Assembly (NCBI RefSeq): GCF_035222485.1
Contig: NC_085925.1
Coordinates: forward strand, 2,914,001-2,978,000
Direction of reading: 5' to 3'
Source of the DNA: Podospora pseudoanserina
Lineage: Eukaryota > Ascomycota > Sordariomycetes > Sordariales > Podosporaceae
DNA length: 64,000 nucleotides
The translations under genes and the position numbers were made by a program. Below the pieces are notes generated by a model. It made no database searches, had not been told where the DNA came from, and saw only the letters and a list, made by a program, of their open reading frames with translations. Positions 10,438 through 22,343 of the stretch are shown here, in pieces (position 1 is the first letter of the stretch; each line of letters opens with the position of its first letter).

Positions 10438-12834
10438 TCAACCGAGTGCAATTTCTTTCCACTGCAACCCGGGCGGGAACGAGGCGTGGTTGAAAGCATC
10501 CTGATAGATCTTGGCTAACCCCCTCCGCCGATAGACACCCGAGTCAACGTCCCACTCAAGCAGGATCGAATAGAATAGGTACCACTCCAGAGATGTCTTA
10601 TCCTGCGAGACATAGTAGTTCCATGTGTCGAGTTCCTCCATCGAAAACTCTTGCGCCTCCGAGATAGCAGCGAACTCGAGCACCGCCCCAACCTGGGAGA
10701 ACCAGTCTTCTTCGATAATCATTGTTCCACACCAGTCACCTCGGGCGTCTAGAAGACCAGAACGGTGTAGGCCGCGGCCGAGCTTGGACTGAAAGGTCGA
10801 TGTTGACATGTTGCGCGGGGAGAGTTGGAAGTGGGCTGTGTACGTCCAAAAGTGCAAGGACAGCGGCACGGGACTTCGACTCGGGACGGTCGGCCTGTCG
10901 GTGTCTTTTTTAAGCAATGGTGGTGCTCGCAATCTTCAAAAGAGGTCGCTGCCTTGTCCGCCAGGTGCATATCTTTCCTAGGCTAAATGGTTGTTCACGA
11001 TATGCCTCTGCTGGCCAGCGGATGGCGACTAGACTGGAGCATACCCGTCGACTAAATTGCTGAAAGTCCCTACGTTATCATCGACGATATGGTAGTCTTC
11101 AGAACGACCAATGTACTACACGACCTAAGTCTGCTGACGCAGCTATTCGTGCAGGTTGATAAGAGTACCGGCGATTATCGACATGCGCCAAACCACAGCA
11201 CCATCCTACTCATACTATGACTAGCTCGGCAGATCAGTCCTGTCATGCTTACGTACAGTCATTCTTTCTCCCATCTTTGCGTTTTCCCACAACAGAGCCT
11301 AGTCGAAGAGGGAATTGGGAAGTCCAAAGATCAATGCTGCCTGGAGGGGTTGGGACAGTGATGCCGCGATACCAGCAAATGCAGCGAGACGATCTTGGAT
11401 CCCGGTAAGCATCCTCTTAAAGCTCCACGTACTCGGCGTACTGTCTGACAGGATTCCCTCGAAAGGTTTGCAGCGGAGCGTCAGCCATATCGAGCGTCCA
11501 AACTGGCGTGATAGACTCGGCATGGATGTCCTCTGACCAAGTAGCGCCACGACACTGGAAGAAGATGCGGTCTTTGACAAGTATAATAGACCGTCGGGAG
11601 AGCATACGTTGTTGGAAAACCCATGCCCGAGTGTTCCATGGCGTCTTTTCAATGAGAGATTCGACGGGTGTTGCGGCCACCAGGTCTATGCCATTGCAAA
11701 GCGCGGTGAACTGCGCAGCTCTGCGTCGGGTATCTGCTGTGCCAGGTATTCCACCTCGTACTTCGAATCTAGCCGCGGCACAAATGTTGACGACCCCTCT
11801 GGAATAGACCTTATCCCTCAGGGTCACATATTTGGACCAGTCTTCATAGGACGATTGGATGATCAAAGAGAATCGATCCAAATGTAACGAATACCCAGCT
11901 CGCGGGTCAGCCACATAGCGTCTCGAATGGTCTGGGGGACTTCACCGTGTTGGGAACTAAGGCTCCCTTTGGACAGCACCCTCTCCCGGTTGTCTGATAA
12001 CAGATGGAGAAAAGCATGCTGTCCCCACACATAGCTAAGTGTTGCGTACTCGAGACCGTCTGTTTCAGTGAACTCCACGATGTACTCATCGACCACGTCG
12101 ACGAGGCGCAGACTCCGAAACCGGCGGGCTTTGTGCTCAGTACAAGTCCACTTGTGATGATCCAGGCAAAGATTGAGCCACCCTTTTAATTGTGTCGATG
12201 TCGAAATTGGTGGGTGGGATCTGCCGTCCGGTGAAGGTTGGACTGTCCCCCGCAGTACCCGGAGTGCCTAGTGGCAGAACGTGAAAGGTCGGAAAGGTAT
12301 TTTCAGGGGTTGAGATGACGAGTCGTCGTGTCAGCGGACGGTTCGACGAGGCAAGCTGACCTAGAGTACCCAGAGCTCTACCGTACAACACCCATCGCAG
12401 TTGACAGGGCACTCGAGCTTCCCCACCTTCCCGTCCTCCAAGAAAGCCATCGAGACCAAATGCGGGGGCCACCACGGTAGGTGGCATCAAATATGAGAAG
12501 ACATAGAGAGCAGTCGTTGCGTCGACGATATATCTCGTCGAGGTACCCGAGGTCCTGTTGAGCTAGGTGGCCGGGTCAAAATCGTGTCCGAGGATGCCGG
12601 GCAACAGCGGGTCATCGTCGGATGGGTTGGGTCGGAATTTGGAGGCGGTAATGTTGAGATCTCGGCATTCAGAGGTGTCCAGTTTGGGATGAGCTGCTCC
12701 TGGCTGATTTCTTCGCTGTTGCGTTCACTGGCGTATGTGTGCTCGGTGATTATGTCTGGCGCTTGTTTACTCTTGCCCCCGTGCGGGGAGCGAAATGGAG
12801 ATATGAGAGCTTTGCCTAATCTTCGTGACATCAA
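10438..12834 (-). pseudogene. HET-domain (heterokaryon incompatibility) gene, decayed
   Basis: HET proteins take part in fungal non-self recognition. Seen in order on the minus strand: an N-terminal region, the pre-motif LKGWLNLCLDHHKWTC, YATLSYVWG (HET motif 1), ELGIRYIWIDSL (motif 2), DWSKYVTLRDKVYSRGVVNI, WNTRAWVFQQRMLSRR (motif 3), a DRLAAFAGIA segment and a typical C-terminus ending WKEIALG. These conserved blocks fall in several frames with in-frame stops and no splice sites that would join them, so the gene is broken in at least four places. The order and near-complete coverage of family blocks make the assignment firm. Position: it stands alone between the ligase gene and an unrelated gene. 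Confidence 0.85.
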
Positions 12835-13064
12835 GATACCGGTACTTGTGTAGGTGTTGTCGGTGGAGGACTCAAATCGATGGTGATTTCAGTGAAGGAA
12901 TCATACGGTGGTTTCCTAACCTTGGGTCCTCAACAACCGACCAAGGCGATTTCATGCGCCCCGCTGTGCACTTGTTCAATTGACCCAAAATTCAGATTGT
13001 TGGGTGCAAGTTTGAGAGTTTTGTTCTGGGATTGCCGAGATATACGAGGTTGAAATGTCCATTA

Positions 13065-14021
13065 TCATATTCTCTTGACGGGGCTTTCCATGCCTTCACT
13101 AATCTCTGAAGTCAGACCCCCAGAACCCTCCTGTGTAGAACCATCGACGATAACAAACTCAACCCCCTCCTCCGCCCCAGGAACAACCAAAGCAGGCATC
13201 TTCTTGTCCGTCTCCCTTTCAATCGACCTCGCCGCCTCAAAGCACGGCAGCAAGACCGTCGTCCCAGCCTGCTTGTGCTCCTCCAGATCCCCCCAGTCCC
13301 ACCAGTCGACGTAGGCGCCCTTGAAACAAAACCTGAATCTGTCGGCCGGGATTGCGTCATCTGGTAGCAAGCTCCAGTATTTCTGCTGAAGTGTCTCCTC
13401 CCAGGTCCAGGTTTCGCCGGGGCGGAGGCTGATGAAGGAGTTTGTGAAGTGGTTGCCTTTGGAGACGGGGACTTCTATGTCGGGGTCGTCGTAGATGGCA
13501 AAGGTGCAGATTGTGCCGTCGTCCATTTCGGTGAACTCCCATGGGTTATCGTGGTTGTTGTTGTTGATTGGGCGGTGGCGGTAGAGCCAGAACCCTTCGC
13601 GCTGTGGCTCGGTTTGGTGCCAGCCTATTATTGTCCAGGGGCGGAAGGTGATGGGGCGGGTGGTTGGGGCTGTGGTTTTGTCCGGGTTGAGGAGGAGGCC
13701 GGTGTAGGTGATTTTTAGTGTGATGGCGAAGTTGGTTTTGAGGGGAGTGGTTTGGGGTGCGGAGAGTTGGACGGAGAGGAGGGGGGTTCCTGGGCTGACA
13801 AGAGAGAGGGTTAGTGATGTGGTCTTGTTGAGGGTTGTTGGGAAAAGGTGAGTTTACTTGAGGTCTGCGATGGTGAGTGGGCTGTTTGATTGATGCGTGG
13901 GGGTTTCGGAGAAGATTTCAGGTGAGGGGAGGTCGAGGAGGTTGTCTTCTTCTGCACTGCTTAGTTGGATGTCTAGGAGCTTGTCTTCCTCCGCGCTGCT
14001 CAATTCCCGAGGGCTGGCCAT
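13065..14021 (-). CDS. Uncharacterised protein with duplicated N-terminal motif
   Basis: Not recognised. Seen: two exons at 13858-14021 and 13065-13794, joined by a 63-nt intron with GTAAAC donor and TCAG acceptor, giving 297 residues. The N-terminus holds two near-identical 13-residue units, LSSAEEDKLLDIQ and LSSAEEDNLLDLP. The body is rich in Trp and Pro, with WTIIGWHQTEPQREGFWLYR, GETWTWEETLQQKYWSLLP and CFKGAYVDWWDWGDLEEHK. This reads like a compact beta-rich cytosolic domain. There is no signal peptide or membrane helix. Coding quality is good: strongly biased third positions, no stops and correct splice phase. ATG at 14021 is the first in frame. Confidence 0.75.
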
Positions 14022-14894
14022 TTCGTTGGAATAAATGTCAGTCGTCTGCCGCGCTGTCTGGCAGGAGTGTCAGTCATCTGCTGTCGGGGTCCGGGGGCAT
14101 TGAACCTCAGCGGTTTGCTGTTCACCTGGTCTTTCACTTTCCAACAGTGGAATTTGATCCCATCTTAAACGTTTATCTCAGGACCTGTCATACCGTTATC
14201 TCACCCCTCTTTTGCCCCCCGTAACTCCATAAGGCAGCGGGGGCCGCATGCACCTGTCCCTTGCATAGTGCATGACCTCATGCAGGCCTCGCACTAGCCA
14301 AGACCGAAGACTCATACGGCGTGCAAGACTGACACCTCAGACCAGTCCGATTTGCATCCAAACTTCGCATTTGGACCATGTTTGACAATAGCCCGATCGG
14401 CGGTGTCTTCTCACTCGGTCGGGATTACCACAAAGAGAGGCAGCAGTTGTGTTATCACCGATTGCAACTGATCAGCTGAGTGATCACATCACAGTGGCAG
14501 GTTAGTGTTTACGTTTGTAGGTTTGGATCATGCCTCACTGGGGCCATTCGTGTTTTCCAGGTAAAGGTGTGACCATTTTCTATATAGGAACACAGGGTAA
14601 GCTCGCTCAGGAGGTCTTCTGAGGCCCTTCGGGAGGCTGCATGTCTCTTATGTATCACTACGACCCCTGCCTTCATCTTCTATGTTCCTTAGATTCCATG
14701 CAACCATATCCTTTAATAGCTATTTTGCGGTTCTCTCTCCAGGCACCTAATACTCGTTATCGTACTTGACACTCATGTCACAGCAACACAGCCTCAAGCC
14801 ACAAACTAATCATCAGCTAGCAAAGGTACATATGCAGTTGCGGAACAGGATGATAATGACCAACCAGCACTAATGAAAATGATAGCTCTCTAGA
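14022..14894. other. Intergenic, no gene supported
   Basis: This is the promoter side of the gene on the minus strand ending at 13065. No conserved frame was seen. TATA-like and pyrimidine-rich stretches occur near 14580 and 14690 but cannot be assigned. Confidence 0.35.
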
Positions 14895-15695
14895 AGCTAG
14901 GTAAAGACTATTTAGAACGCAAAGACAACGACAGTCCAGAAGCAATTTACGAAAGATACGCCCTGAGATATACCAGAAGGCTTAACAGGCGAACCAAACG
15001 GCCCCTGACCTATTACTGCGAGGTTCACGGCTTTGCACTGAGGAGGACTAACTTGCTTTACTACCCAAGAACAAGTGAGTCTAGCAAATCGAAAAATCAT
15101 TCTGTTGGTGGGATCAGGACAACTATCTAACAGCCCTGGCACAGTCGAACGCTGGAAATACTCTCCACCCGAAAAAAAAGAAAAAAAAGGAGAAGGATCC
15201 AGAGTCCAACTCGTCACCTATCTCGACCACATCATACCCGCTGCCAAAAACCTCAACCCTTTTGGGTCGCACGATGACCGAGAAGACTACGCCGACGTAG
15301 TTCTTCACCTGATCCAGAGAGTCGAAGGAGTGGTAGCCACCGTCAAGAATTCTATGGACGTTACAGATGATCAGTGCCTGGATCCTGATGGGGAGTTGTG
15401 GCGGAGTATTCCCTGGCGATACGGATCTCGAAATTTCGACAGGGATGGATGCGGCACAAAGATAGGGGATAGATATTGCATTTGGGAATGTCCGTTGTAT
15501 GTGGACAAGCCGTGTAGAAATAAGCATGGGAAATGGCCTTATCCCTTCCTCATGAATAGGGTGTCGCAGAGGGATGATGAGGACGTGCCGTGGTTGGGGA
15601 AATATCGGTATCTGTTCATTCCGGTGTGGAAACCTTCTTGGATGAGGAGGAGAAATACCTGGTTGTGGCGGGGTAGCTACCTACCCCTCTCTTGA
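14895..15695 (+). CDS. Unrecognised spliced gene, model uncertain
   Basis: Not recognised. Seen: an open stretch from about 14901 with LTYYCEVHGFALRRTNLLYY ends at a good GTGAGT donor at 15072. A later open stretch to 15695 contains CLDPDGELWRSIPWRYGS, DGCGTKIGDRYCIWECPLYV and a basic, Trp-rich end. A branch/acceptor (CTATCTAACAG) lies at 15122-15132. However, the exon starting there is in a different frame from the convincing downstream part, and an A-rich tract at 15173-15188 lies at the change point. No convincing start codon was found upstream. It may be a real gene with an unseen first exon, a gene with an indel in the A tract, or a relic. Confidence 0.35.
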
Positions 15696-15871
15696 GATTT
15701 GTTAAGAAAGATGAAGAAGAGAAAGCGTCAGTGGAATTACTACTATTAATAATTGTCATTTGTTCTATAGTAAATCAAAAAGCCAAAGGGGTCTCAACTT
15801 GACGACCGGCCAGCCAGTCCGTTCAAAGGGGTCAGTCAGACCCTAACAAGTAGCGTGCGCCGCCAGGGCAA

Positions 15872-18459
15872 CTACAGCTGTCCATTGATTTCCAATTTCT
15901 CCAGAATAGCATCGCGGTACGCAAACATGCCCACGGTCCTGGGGTGGAAAGTCTTGATTTGCCTGGTAGGCGCGTACCAAGACACATCCTGGATGTTGGC
16001 TCCATCCTTGCCAGAAATGAAATCGTTTGCGCCGTTCACTCTTTTGGCCTCCTCTCCCTCCGGCTCCTGCCTTACCAACTCTGCCACGTAGCACAGGTAT
16101 GATTCGTACGGATCGCGACCCTCACTGGCGGTAGAGTTGCACGTCTCCTCACTAGGCAGCTTGATCTCGCCACTTTCAATGAGCATCTGCGTTTCATCCT
16201 TTTCCACCTCTCCACCATCAACCCCGGCGGCGTTGTTGGGCTCGATATCCTTCCAGCCACTCAAAAAGAACCAAGTATCGGCGCGGTTAGAATCAGGATC
16301 CTTGACGCCCGGCTCGCACCAGCGATGTCCCCCCTCTATCCAGCGTTGGTCGACGTCAACATAATGGACTTGGCCACCTTCGGTGTTGGCGTCGTTCACG
16401 GCGAACTGGATGACCTCGTTGAGCTGCCTGACGAGATCGTCGAGCTCCTTTCTCAAACTCTTGGTCAGGTAGACGATTCGATTGGCGGGCCAGTCAGAGG
16501 GAGGTCTGTTTCCACCCCACAAGTAGTGGAAGCTCGCGCCGTCGCAGTCGTCTGTCTCCTCGTTGAAAAAGGTCGGGTAGCCTGCCACGTAGAGCTGTGT
16601 GTCCTTGCGCTTGGTCCGCCCGAGAGCGCGCAGGTAGGCATCCTTCAGCCGGGCGCGCAGGCCGTTGGGTGAACTGTCATCCATGTGTGCGCGGGCCTTC
16701 TTTTCCGCTTCCTCACAGTTTTTGCGGTTTGTACTCGACCAGCGAAGTGTGTTGGGCGTGAGGACACAGTACCAGACGAGGTCAGAGAAACCCAAATCGT
16801 TGCCACCGATGGTGAGCGTGATGACGTTTGTTTCGTCGGCTTTCTTTTGATCCCACTCTTCGATCTTCTTGTACAGGCCTTCGGTTGTGTCTCCGGAGCA
16901 GGAGCGGCGGTCGTACACTATTTCCTTGTTGTCAAAAAATTTGTTGAGGAGATCACCGTAGTTGTTGGATCCGATTCGGCACTTGTCGGTCGAGGTTGTT
17001 CCGGTGCCCATGCCTGAGGCGTAGGAGTCGCCAAAGTGAGCGAAGCCAATGACGCCGGTAGCGTCGATTTCCTCTGGACTGCCGTCCCAGACGATGGCGT
17101 CGGTGACAAAGGGGCATGATTCATCCCTGGACCGGAGTGGATGATGAGGTTGATTCAGCCCAGAGTCTGCAGGTGTGTCATGCTGATATGTGTCGGCGTT
17201 CAGACGTGGTCTTTGGTGGGGATGTCTTCTAGTCGCAGGCTTTGGAGGAACACCGATTGTACCGCCTTTACCAGGAACACCCGCCGTGTTACCTGGTTGG
17301 CCACCGCTGCTCCCTGCATTATTGGTAGGATGTGGGATTTCTCGGTTGCACTCCTTTGAGAAGAACACCCCGGCCGCAACATGGGAGTAGGTGTCTGCAT
17401 TCCGAGCGCTCATATCGCCATTGCAGAACCCTTCGCCGCCGGCATTGTTCCCGCAGATTGGGGTGGTAAAGCTGCCATCCTGTTTCTTTTTCAGCCCACC
17501 ATACGGTGCGCATGCGCGGTCGAATAACCCAAGAGGAAGGCTGGTACACCCAGTGTAACCGTAGGCAACATCCACAGCCCTGTTTAGGAGACAGTTAGTA
17601 TTCATAACGGTGCAAACACTAACGCGCATATAGCTAACTTACTGATCGTTATCACGCATCGCGTATCTTGTATGGGAGGCCTCGTGGATAATGATAGAAG
17701 ATCTTGTTCGTTGGGCTTGCCGAAGATCCTTCAGGGAGTCGCAGTTGTTGTCCAGCGCGGGCTGTGTCTCACCAATGTCATTGGTGTCGAAGAACTTGTC
17801 GCAGAATGTCATCCTCTTGTCCTTGTCGTTCATGGCTGCCCACCAATTCTTCTTCGGTGCGCAGGCCGGGCTGTTGTTATCGCAGTTGACTTTGAAGGTG
17901 TAGCTTGAAGAGGTTCCTGAAAGCACTGCAGTTGTATGATGTCAGATCATTGAGCACATGGAGAGTAAGGGGCTAGGAACCAGGGTTGACTTACAGTCTG
18001 CTATGCGGCGGTAGGTTTCACGGATATCGTTTTCGAAGCCCTCTTTTTCCCTGAGTCCTTTGGCGAAGAAGTGATCGTAATAGTTTCCCTCGGTAAGAAA
18101 CTCTTGGGCGCGGAGGGCCATGTCCACGGCATGTTGCATTTCATTCATGATGTCTTGTTTCTTCCTGTCATCACAGGTGTCGCCCTCAAAGTGTACAATA
18201 GCAGCCTGTAGGTGGAGGGTCCAATTAGATATTTGTCACATAGTTGATGGTGATAACCTGATGAAAGTAGCTGAAATCTGAAATCTGTATGATCACCTAC
18301 CTTCATGTCCGGGGTGATTCCGTGGGTAGGGCCTTTGAGACCCTTCAGATCGTCTGGCATTCCTTCACCAGGTCCCGTGGGTTTTCCAGCATTGTTTTCT
18401 TGCGCAAGACAGCCTGCTGCCACCAGGGCAGCTAAAGCCAACTTGAAGGCAACCTTCAT
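15872..18459 (-). CDS. Secreted aspzincin-like metallopeptidase fused to SGNH/GDSL hydrolase
   Basis: Two-domain secreted protein of 786 residues. Seen: four exons at 18301-18459, 17995-18205, 17643-17925 and 15872-17579, with splice phases all consistent. Residues 1-19 are a signal peptide. The first domain carries IIIHEASHT with HEASH at about 204-208, and then, across the third intron, AVDVAYGYTGC. HExxH followed by a downstream D..AYG resembles the aspzincin (M35) zinc site. A Pro/Gly/His-rich linker spans about 295-370. The second domain has GFAHFGDSYASGMGTG (block I, nucleophile Ser near 403), TIGGNDLGFSDLV (block III) and KTFHPRTVGMFAYRDA (block V His). These are SGNH hydrolase landmarks. 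The reaction would be ester hydrolysis by the second domain and proteolysis by the first. Substrates are unknown. All key catalytic residues appear intact. Confidence 0.85.
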
Positions 18460-19552
18460 GGTGCCTAGTAACTGGTGCGGAAAAATGATATGTGTTGGAT
18501 TCGAGAGTGAGAACGAAGCAGGGCATGATGTCCAAGAAGTTCCATCTTGCCGATATCTTTATACAACTCAAGTCTGTCAGACCATTGTGACAATTGTGCA
18601 AAGCTCTATCTCCATCCAGTCACAAACATTATTCGCATTGACGGCAGTTGCAAATCCCATCTCCAACTCGAATATCAAACTACGGTCTTCATACCTCAGC
18701 CTTCATCTAAGCCGAAGAGGAGCGAGATATGGGATGCAAGGCCCAGCTGAGCTTGGCCACATGTATCCGAGACGCCACATCTGTTGGGGTCCGAGGCAGG
18801 ACATTTGAGGCTATCATTGATGTGAATGAAGTCTCTCAATCGTGAGCCATACAATGAAGACAAGCCCGATACATTGAGCCATGCGAATAGTACCTGGGTA
18901 GGTAAGCCACCGGTATTTTCTCTGTCCTTCTTCCGTGTATGGTGAGTAAACTCTGGACTAAAGACATATCGGCAAATGTTTTATTGGGAGGATCATGAAT
19001 CTGAGCTCTTGTTATCTTACTTAGTCCGAAGCTGGATGCGATGTCATGTTGCTACAGGCCTGGATTCACCCCGCGCCACCTTCAGCTCTCTACCCCAAGC
19101 CCGACAAAACAGTTGGGTCTCAGAACCTTACAAACAACGAATTCAGATGGTGGATAGCCGTTGCCACCCACAGAATTGGTAGCATAAGTAAGCTGGACCA
19201 TCCTCGGTTTGCTTGTGAGTGCCCGGTTTTAGTGTTGATCGCACCACTCCCTTTTCACCCTCACATCTGCTCAGAGGAGACACCGTCCGAGCTCCTTTCC
19301 AACAGACCTGCGTATGCGCCAAAATTCACACAGCACCACCGCGAGCTTAACAGAAAAGCCTTTCCGTTCTTTTTCTTTTTTCAAAACCCCTTAACAAAAC
19401 ATCATAAAAAGCCCTCATCCTCTCAATACCGACCCCTTAATTTGATACGGCTCTTATTTAGCTCCAAATAAGTACCTAGACATCAAAGAAGAAAAACGAG
19501 CGAAGCCACAGAATCCTCGTTATTTTGGTGGTCTCTGCCTTCTCCACCAGCC
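18460..19552. other. Divergent intergenic region
   Basis: Shared upstream region of the fusion peptidase/esterase (minus) and the PQ-loop gene (plus). Pyrimidine-rich tracts precede the plus-strand start, for example near 19364-19382. No gene is supported. Confidence 0.45.
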
Positions 19553-20597
19553 ATGGAAGTCCCAGACTGGCTTCGAGGGTAAGTCAACCTTACCAGCATC
19601 TATCGACACCCCTCACTCCCATGACATACTACAGTCCGCACATATACTGACCTTGAAGCCTTTGGGCAAGAAACAGCGTCTTTCTCATCCTAACGCTTCT
19701 ATCTTTCGAGCCACAAATCGCCCGCATTTATCATCGCCACGATAGTACAGGCATCTCCCTCTACTACGTCCTCTTCAACCTCATCATCGCCACCGAGCTC
19801 TTCACAATCTCCTTCTTCCACCTAGTCAACAACCGCTGCGAGGGATCTGACTCGTTCGTACACGATCCGCCCAACCTAGGTGATCTCCTCAACCTCGTTC
19901 ACTTCACGGCTGTGTGGATTGCCTGGAACATAATGTTAGTCCTTCTTCGGTGGAAACGACCGAGAGAACAAAGTTAACACTTTCAAGCAGACTACTTCTA
20001 GCCATCATTTACTCCCCAATCGCCAGAGACACATCGAACATCATGTTAATATACATCTCCTTCCTCACCATCTCCCTCATCCCCCTCTTCCTCGACGCCC
20101 TCTTCGCCGACACCACCGACCCCTACCACAAATGGGTTCTGGGTTTCTTCTCAGCGATACACATGATGTTCATCAACCCCGGTGTCTTCTTCCTTTGCTT
20201 CTTCGCCATGTGCGCCCAAGCCCGCGAGATCATCCGCCACAGACATGAAGACAGTGCGCTGAGCTTGCTCGGGCTGGCGGTGCAGGCTGTCTTGTTTGCT
20301 GTGCTTTCGGTGACTTGGTCGGGGCGGCTGGTGTTTCAGTGGGACAAGATCCCGGATGGGAATTTGTTGAACTGGAGGGTGTTTGTCTTTTGGTTTCAGG
20401 TTGTTGGGTTTGTCGTGTATGATTATGCTGTTTTTGCGATTGGGCAGGGGGTGTTGCTTGCGCTGGCGCTGAGGCATCTGGATGTGGCCTTGACGGGGGG
20501 GAGTCTGTGGCGGGTGATCTTCTTGGAGACAGATGGGGAGGGGTATGAGGATGGGGTTGTTGGTGAGGAGGAGGAGAGGAGGCCGTTGTTGGGTTGA
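19553..20597 (+). CDS. PQ-loop repeat multi-pass membrane protein
   Basis: PQ-loop proteins are small-molecule or amino-acid transporters of vacuole/lysosome-type membranes. Seen: exons 19553-19578, 19659-19934 and 19991-20597 give 302 residues. A PQ-loop-like motif, FEPQIARIYHRHDSTGISLY, starts near residue 22, followed by about seven hydrophobic helices. The C-terminus is acidic and ends EEEERRPLLG, an acidic dileucine pattern of the kind used for vacuolar sorting. The first exon codes for only eight residues plus part of a codon, but GTAAGT and correct phase support it. All frames join without stops. The transported substrate is not evident. Confidence 0.8.
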
Positions 20598-20973
20598 AGA
20601 GTAAGGTAATGTCATCGTGGTGACGAGTGGTTACTGAGGGCATGTTATAGACCTGGTTACCTACCTGACTTGCAGGCAAGAACCTCATTTAGACACACTA
20701 ATTAAAGTTGAATATTAGTTGATCTGTTCAGAAAGCTTTGTTCATATTCAGGTTAATGATAGCAAACAAAGGGTGTTGAGTAGGGGTCGTGAAAGTGCGA
20801 TTACCGCGGCAGATGAAAGAATGAAGACTCAGGCTCACTCCAGCAGAACCATGATTAAGGACCTGCCAAGCATATGTATTTAAATACCCTAAACTACCTA
20901 CCTATCCAAGACCCGATCAACCTTGGTTGCAGCCATCCAACTGCCTATCTTTGGGGCCATTTCATATCTCCAT
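20598..20973. other. Convergent intergenic spacer
   Basis: The 3' flanks of the PQ-loop gene and the alpha-galactosidase gene meet here. It contains AT-rich sequence and a TACCTACC-type microrepeat near 20894. No gene is seen. Confidence 0.5.
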
Positions 20974-22343
20974 CTAAACCTTCATGACCTTGATGACGCG
21001 CATATCGTGCAGGCCGATATTGAACGAAGCACTCGTCCCTTTCCCAGTCTGGCCAGTATACATCTCCCTCCACTCATACGATCCAGAGCCACCCAAGCCA
21101 GGGACATCCTTAAAGTTGACGCTGTAGGTTCCCGCCGAAGTGCCAGCACAAAGCCCAACAACCACACCATCCGACAGCGGCCCAGCCCAATACGGGTAGA
21201 TCTTGCCATTTACTGGTGCTGGCGCACCGGGAGGACGAAAGGTTGTTGCCGCCTTGCCGAGAGAGTCCTGGTTGATGTCAATCAAGCCCTTGTTCCGGAT
21301 GATGTCCAGGGTGGAGTTGGAAATCTTTTCGAGATCCAAGCCCAGTACGAGAGGAGACTTGGTGATGGCCCAGAGACCAAAGTGCAATTTCTCCTGGTTC
21401 GTGTTGAGCTTGGAGGATCCAAGGTAGAGCATGTCGAGGTCGTTGAAGCCGCCTGGAGCACTGTGCTGGTAGATCCCGGCGGCTGCACTGCCGATACGCT
21501 CGACACTGGCCCAGTCGCCCCAGTTGTCTACGCTCATTCTGCTATCTGTTAGCCTTGGTAAGGGGTGTTGATGGTGGGCAATTACGACGTACCTCCATGA
21601 GTGACCGTAGCTAGCACCCCAAGTCCAGACTTCGTCACGGCCCCAGTTGCAGAGGTTGAAATGCAGCTTTTTGGTGTTCTGAACTCCAAGAATGGCGTCT
21701 CTCATGGGCGCGTACCAAGTCTTGGTGCTGCCGGCCGGGCTGGTACAAGTTTGAGGGCGAGGATTTTGACGGCAGGGTGTGTAGCAGTTGTCGTACTTCC
21801 AGAAGTCGACTCCCCAACTCACCAACTGGTCCACATCACCCCTTTCGTGGCCCTCGTTTCCTGGGTATCCAGCGCACGTCTTGTCGCCAGCGCAGCCGTA
21901 CAGGCCGAACTTGAGTCCCATGCTGTGGATCCTGTCGGTGACGGCTTTGATGCCGTTGGGCCATTTGGCTGGGTCGGGTACGAGCCTTCCAGAGCTGTCA
22001 CGGCTCTTGGTGGACCAGCAGTCGTCGATGTTGATGTCTAGGATGAATGAGCGCGTTTTTTAGCAAACACTGAGCTCAGAAGAACTCACATTCATACCCA
22101 AGGTCCTTGAGTCCAAGAGAAATGAACTTGTCTGCCGTTGCGAGGGCATACCTGGCTGAGGCTGCGTTGCATTGAGCGACATTCTACCAACAAAGTCAGC
22201 ACCCGGTAAGCATACAGGAAGGGACTTGTCGGTACCCAGCTGCTCCAACCCATATGAGGTTTCAACCCAACTCCATTATCCAATGCCACGGTCAGCCGGG
22301 TATTGGCGAGTGCGGGTAGTAGTGCAACCTTCCAGGACTTCAT
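20974..22343 (-). CDS. GH27 alpha-galactosidase
   Basis: Hydrolyses terminal alpha-1,6-linked galactose from galacto-oligosaccharides and galactomannans; secreted. Seen: exons 22236-22343, 22090-22183, 21593-22037 and 20974-21538 give 403 residues with exact phases. The N-terminus is hydrophobic (about 20 residues) and leads into LDNGVGLKPHMGWSSW, the conserved GH27 opening. The second block is YINIDDCW. The nucleophile motif is WKYDNCY (Asp near 150), and the acid/base motif is RMSVDNW (Asp near 220). SAPGGFNDLDML and TKSPLVLGLDL follow, then a beta-sandwich end. ATG at 22343 is preferred because no other in-frame ATG lies just upstream. The signal peptide is weak by eye. The length fits a minimal secreted fungal GH27. 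Confidence 0.93.

Noticed and set aside
19046-19471. 141-residue plus-strand frame before the PQ-loop gene
   Set aside because: No motif, a poly-Phe segment from a T-run and a position in the leader region. Treated as non-coding.
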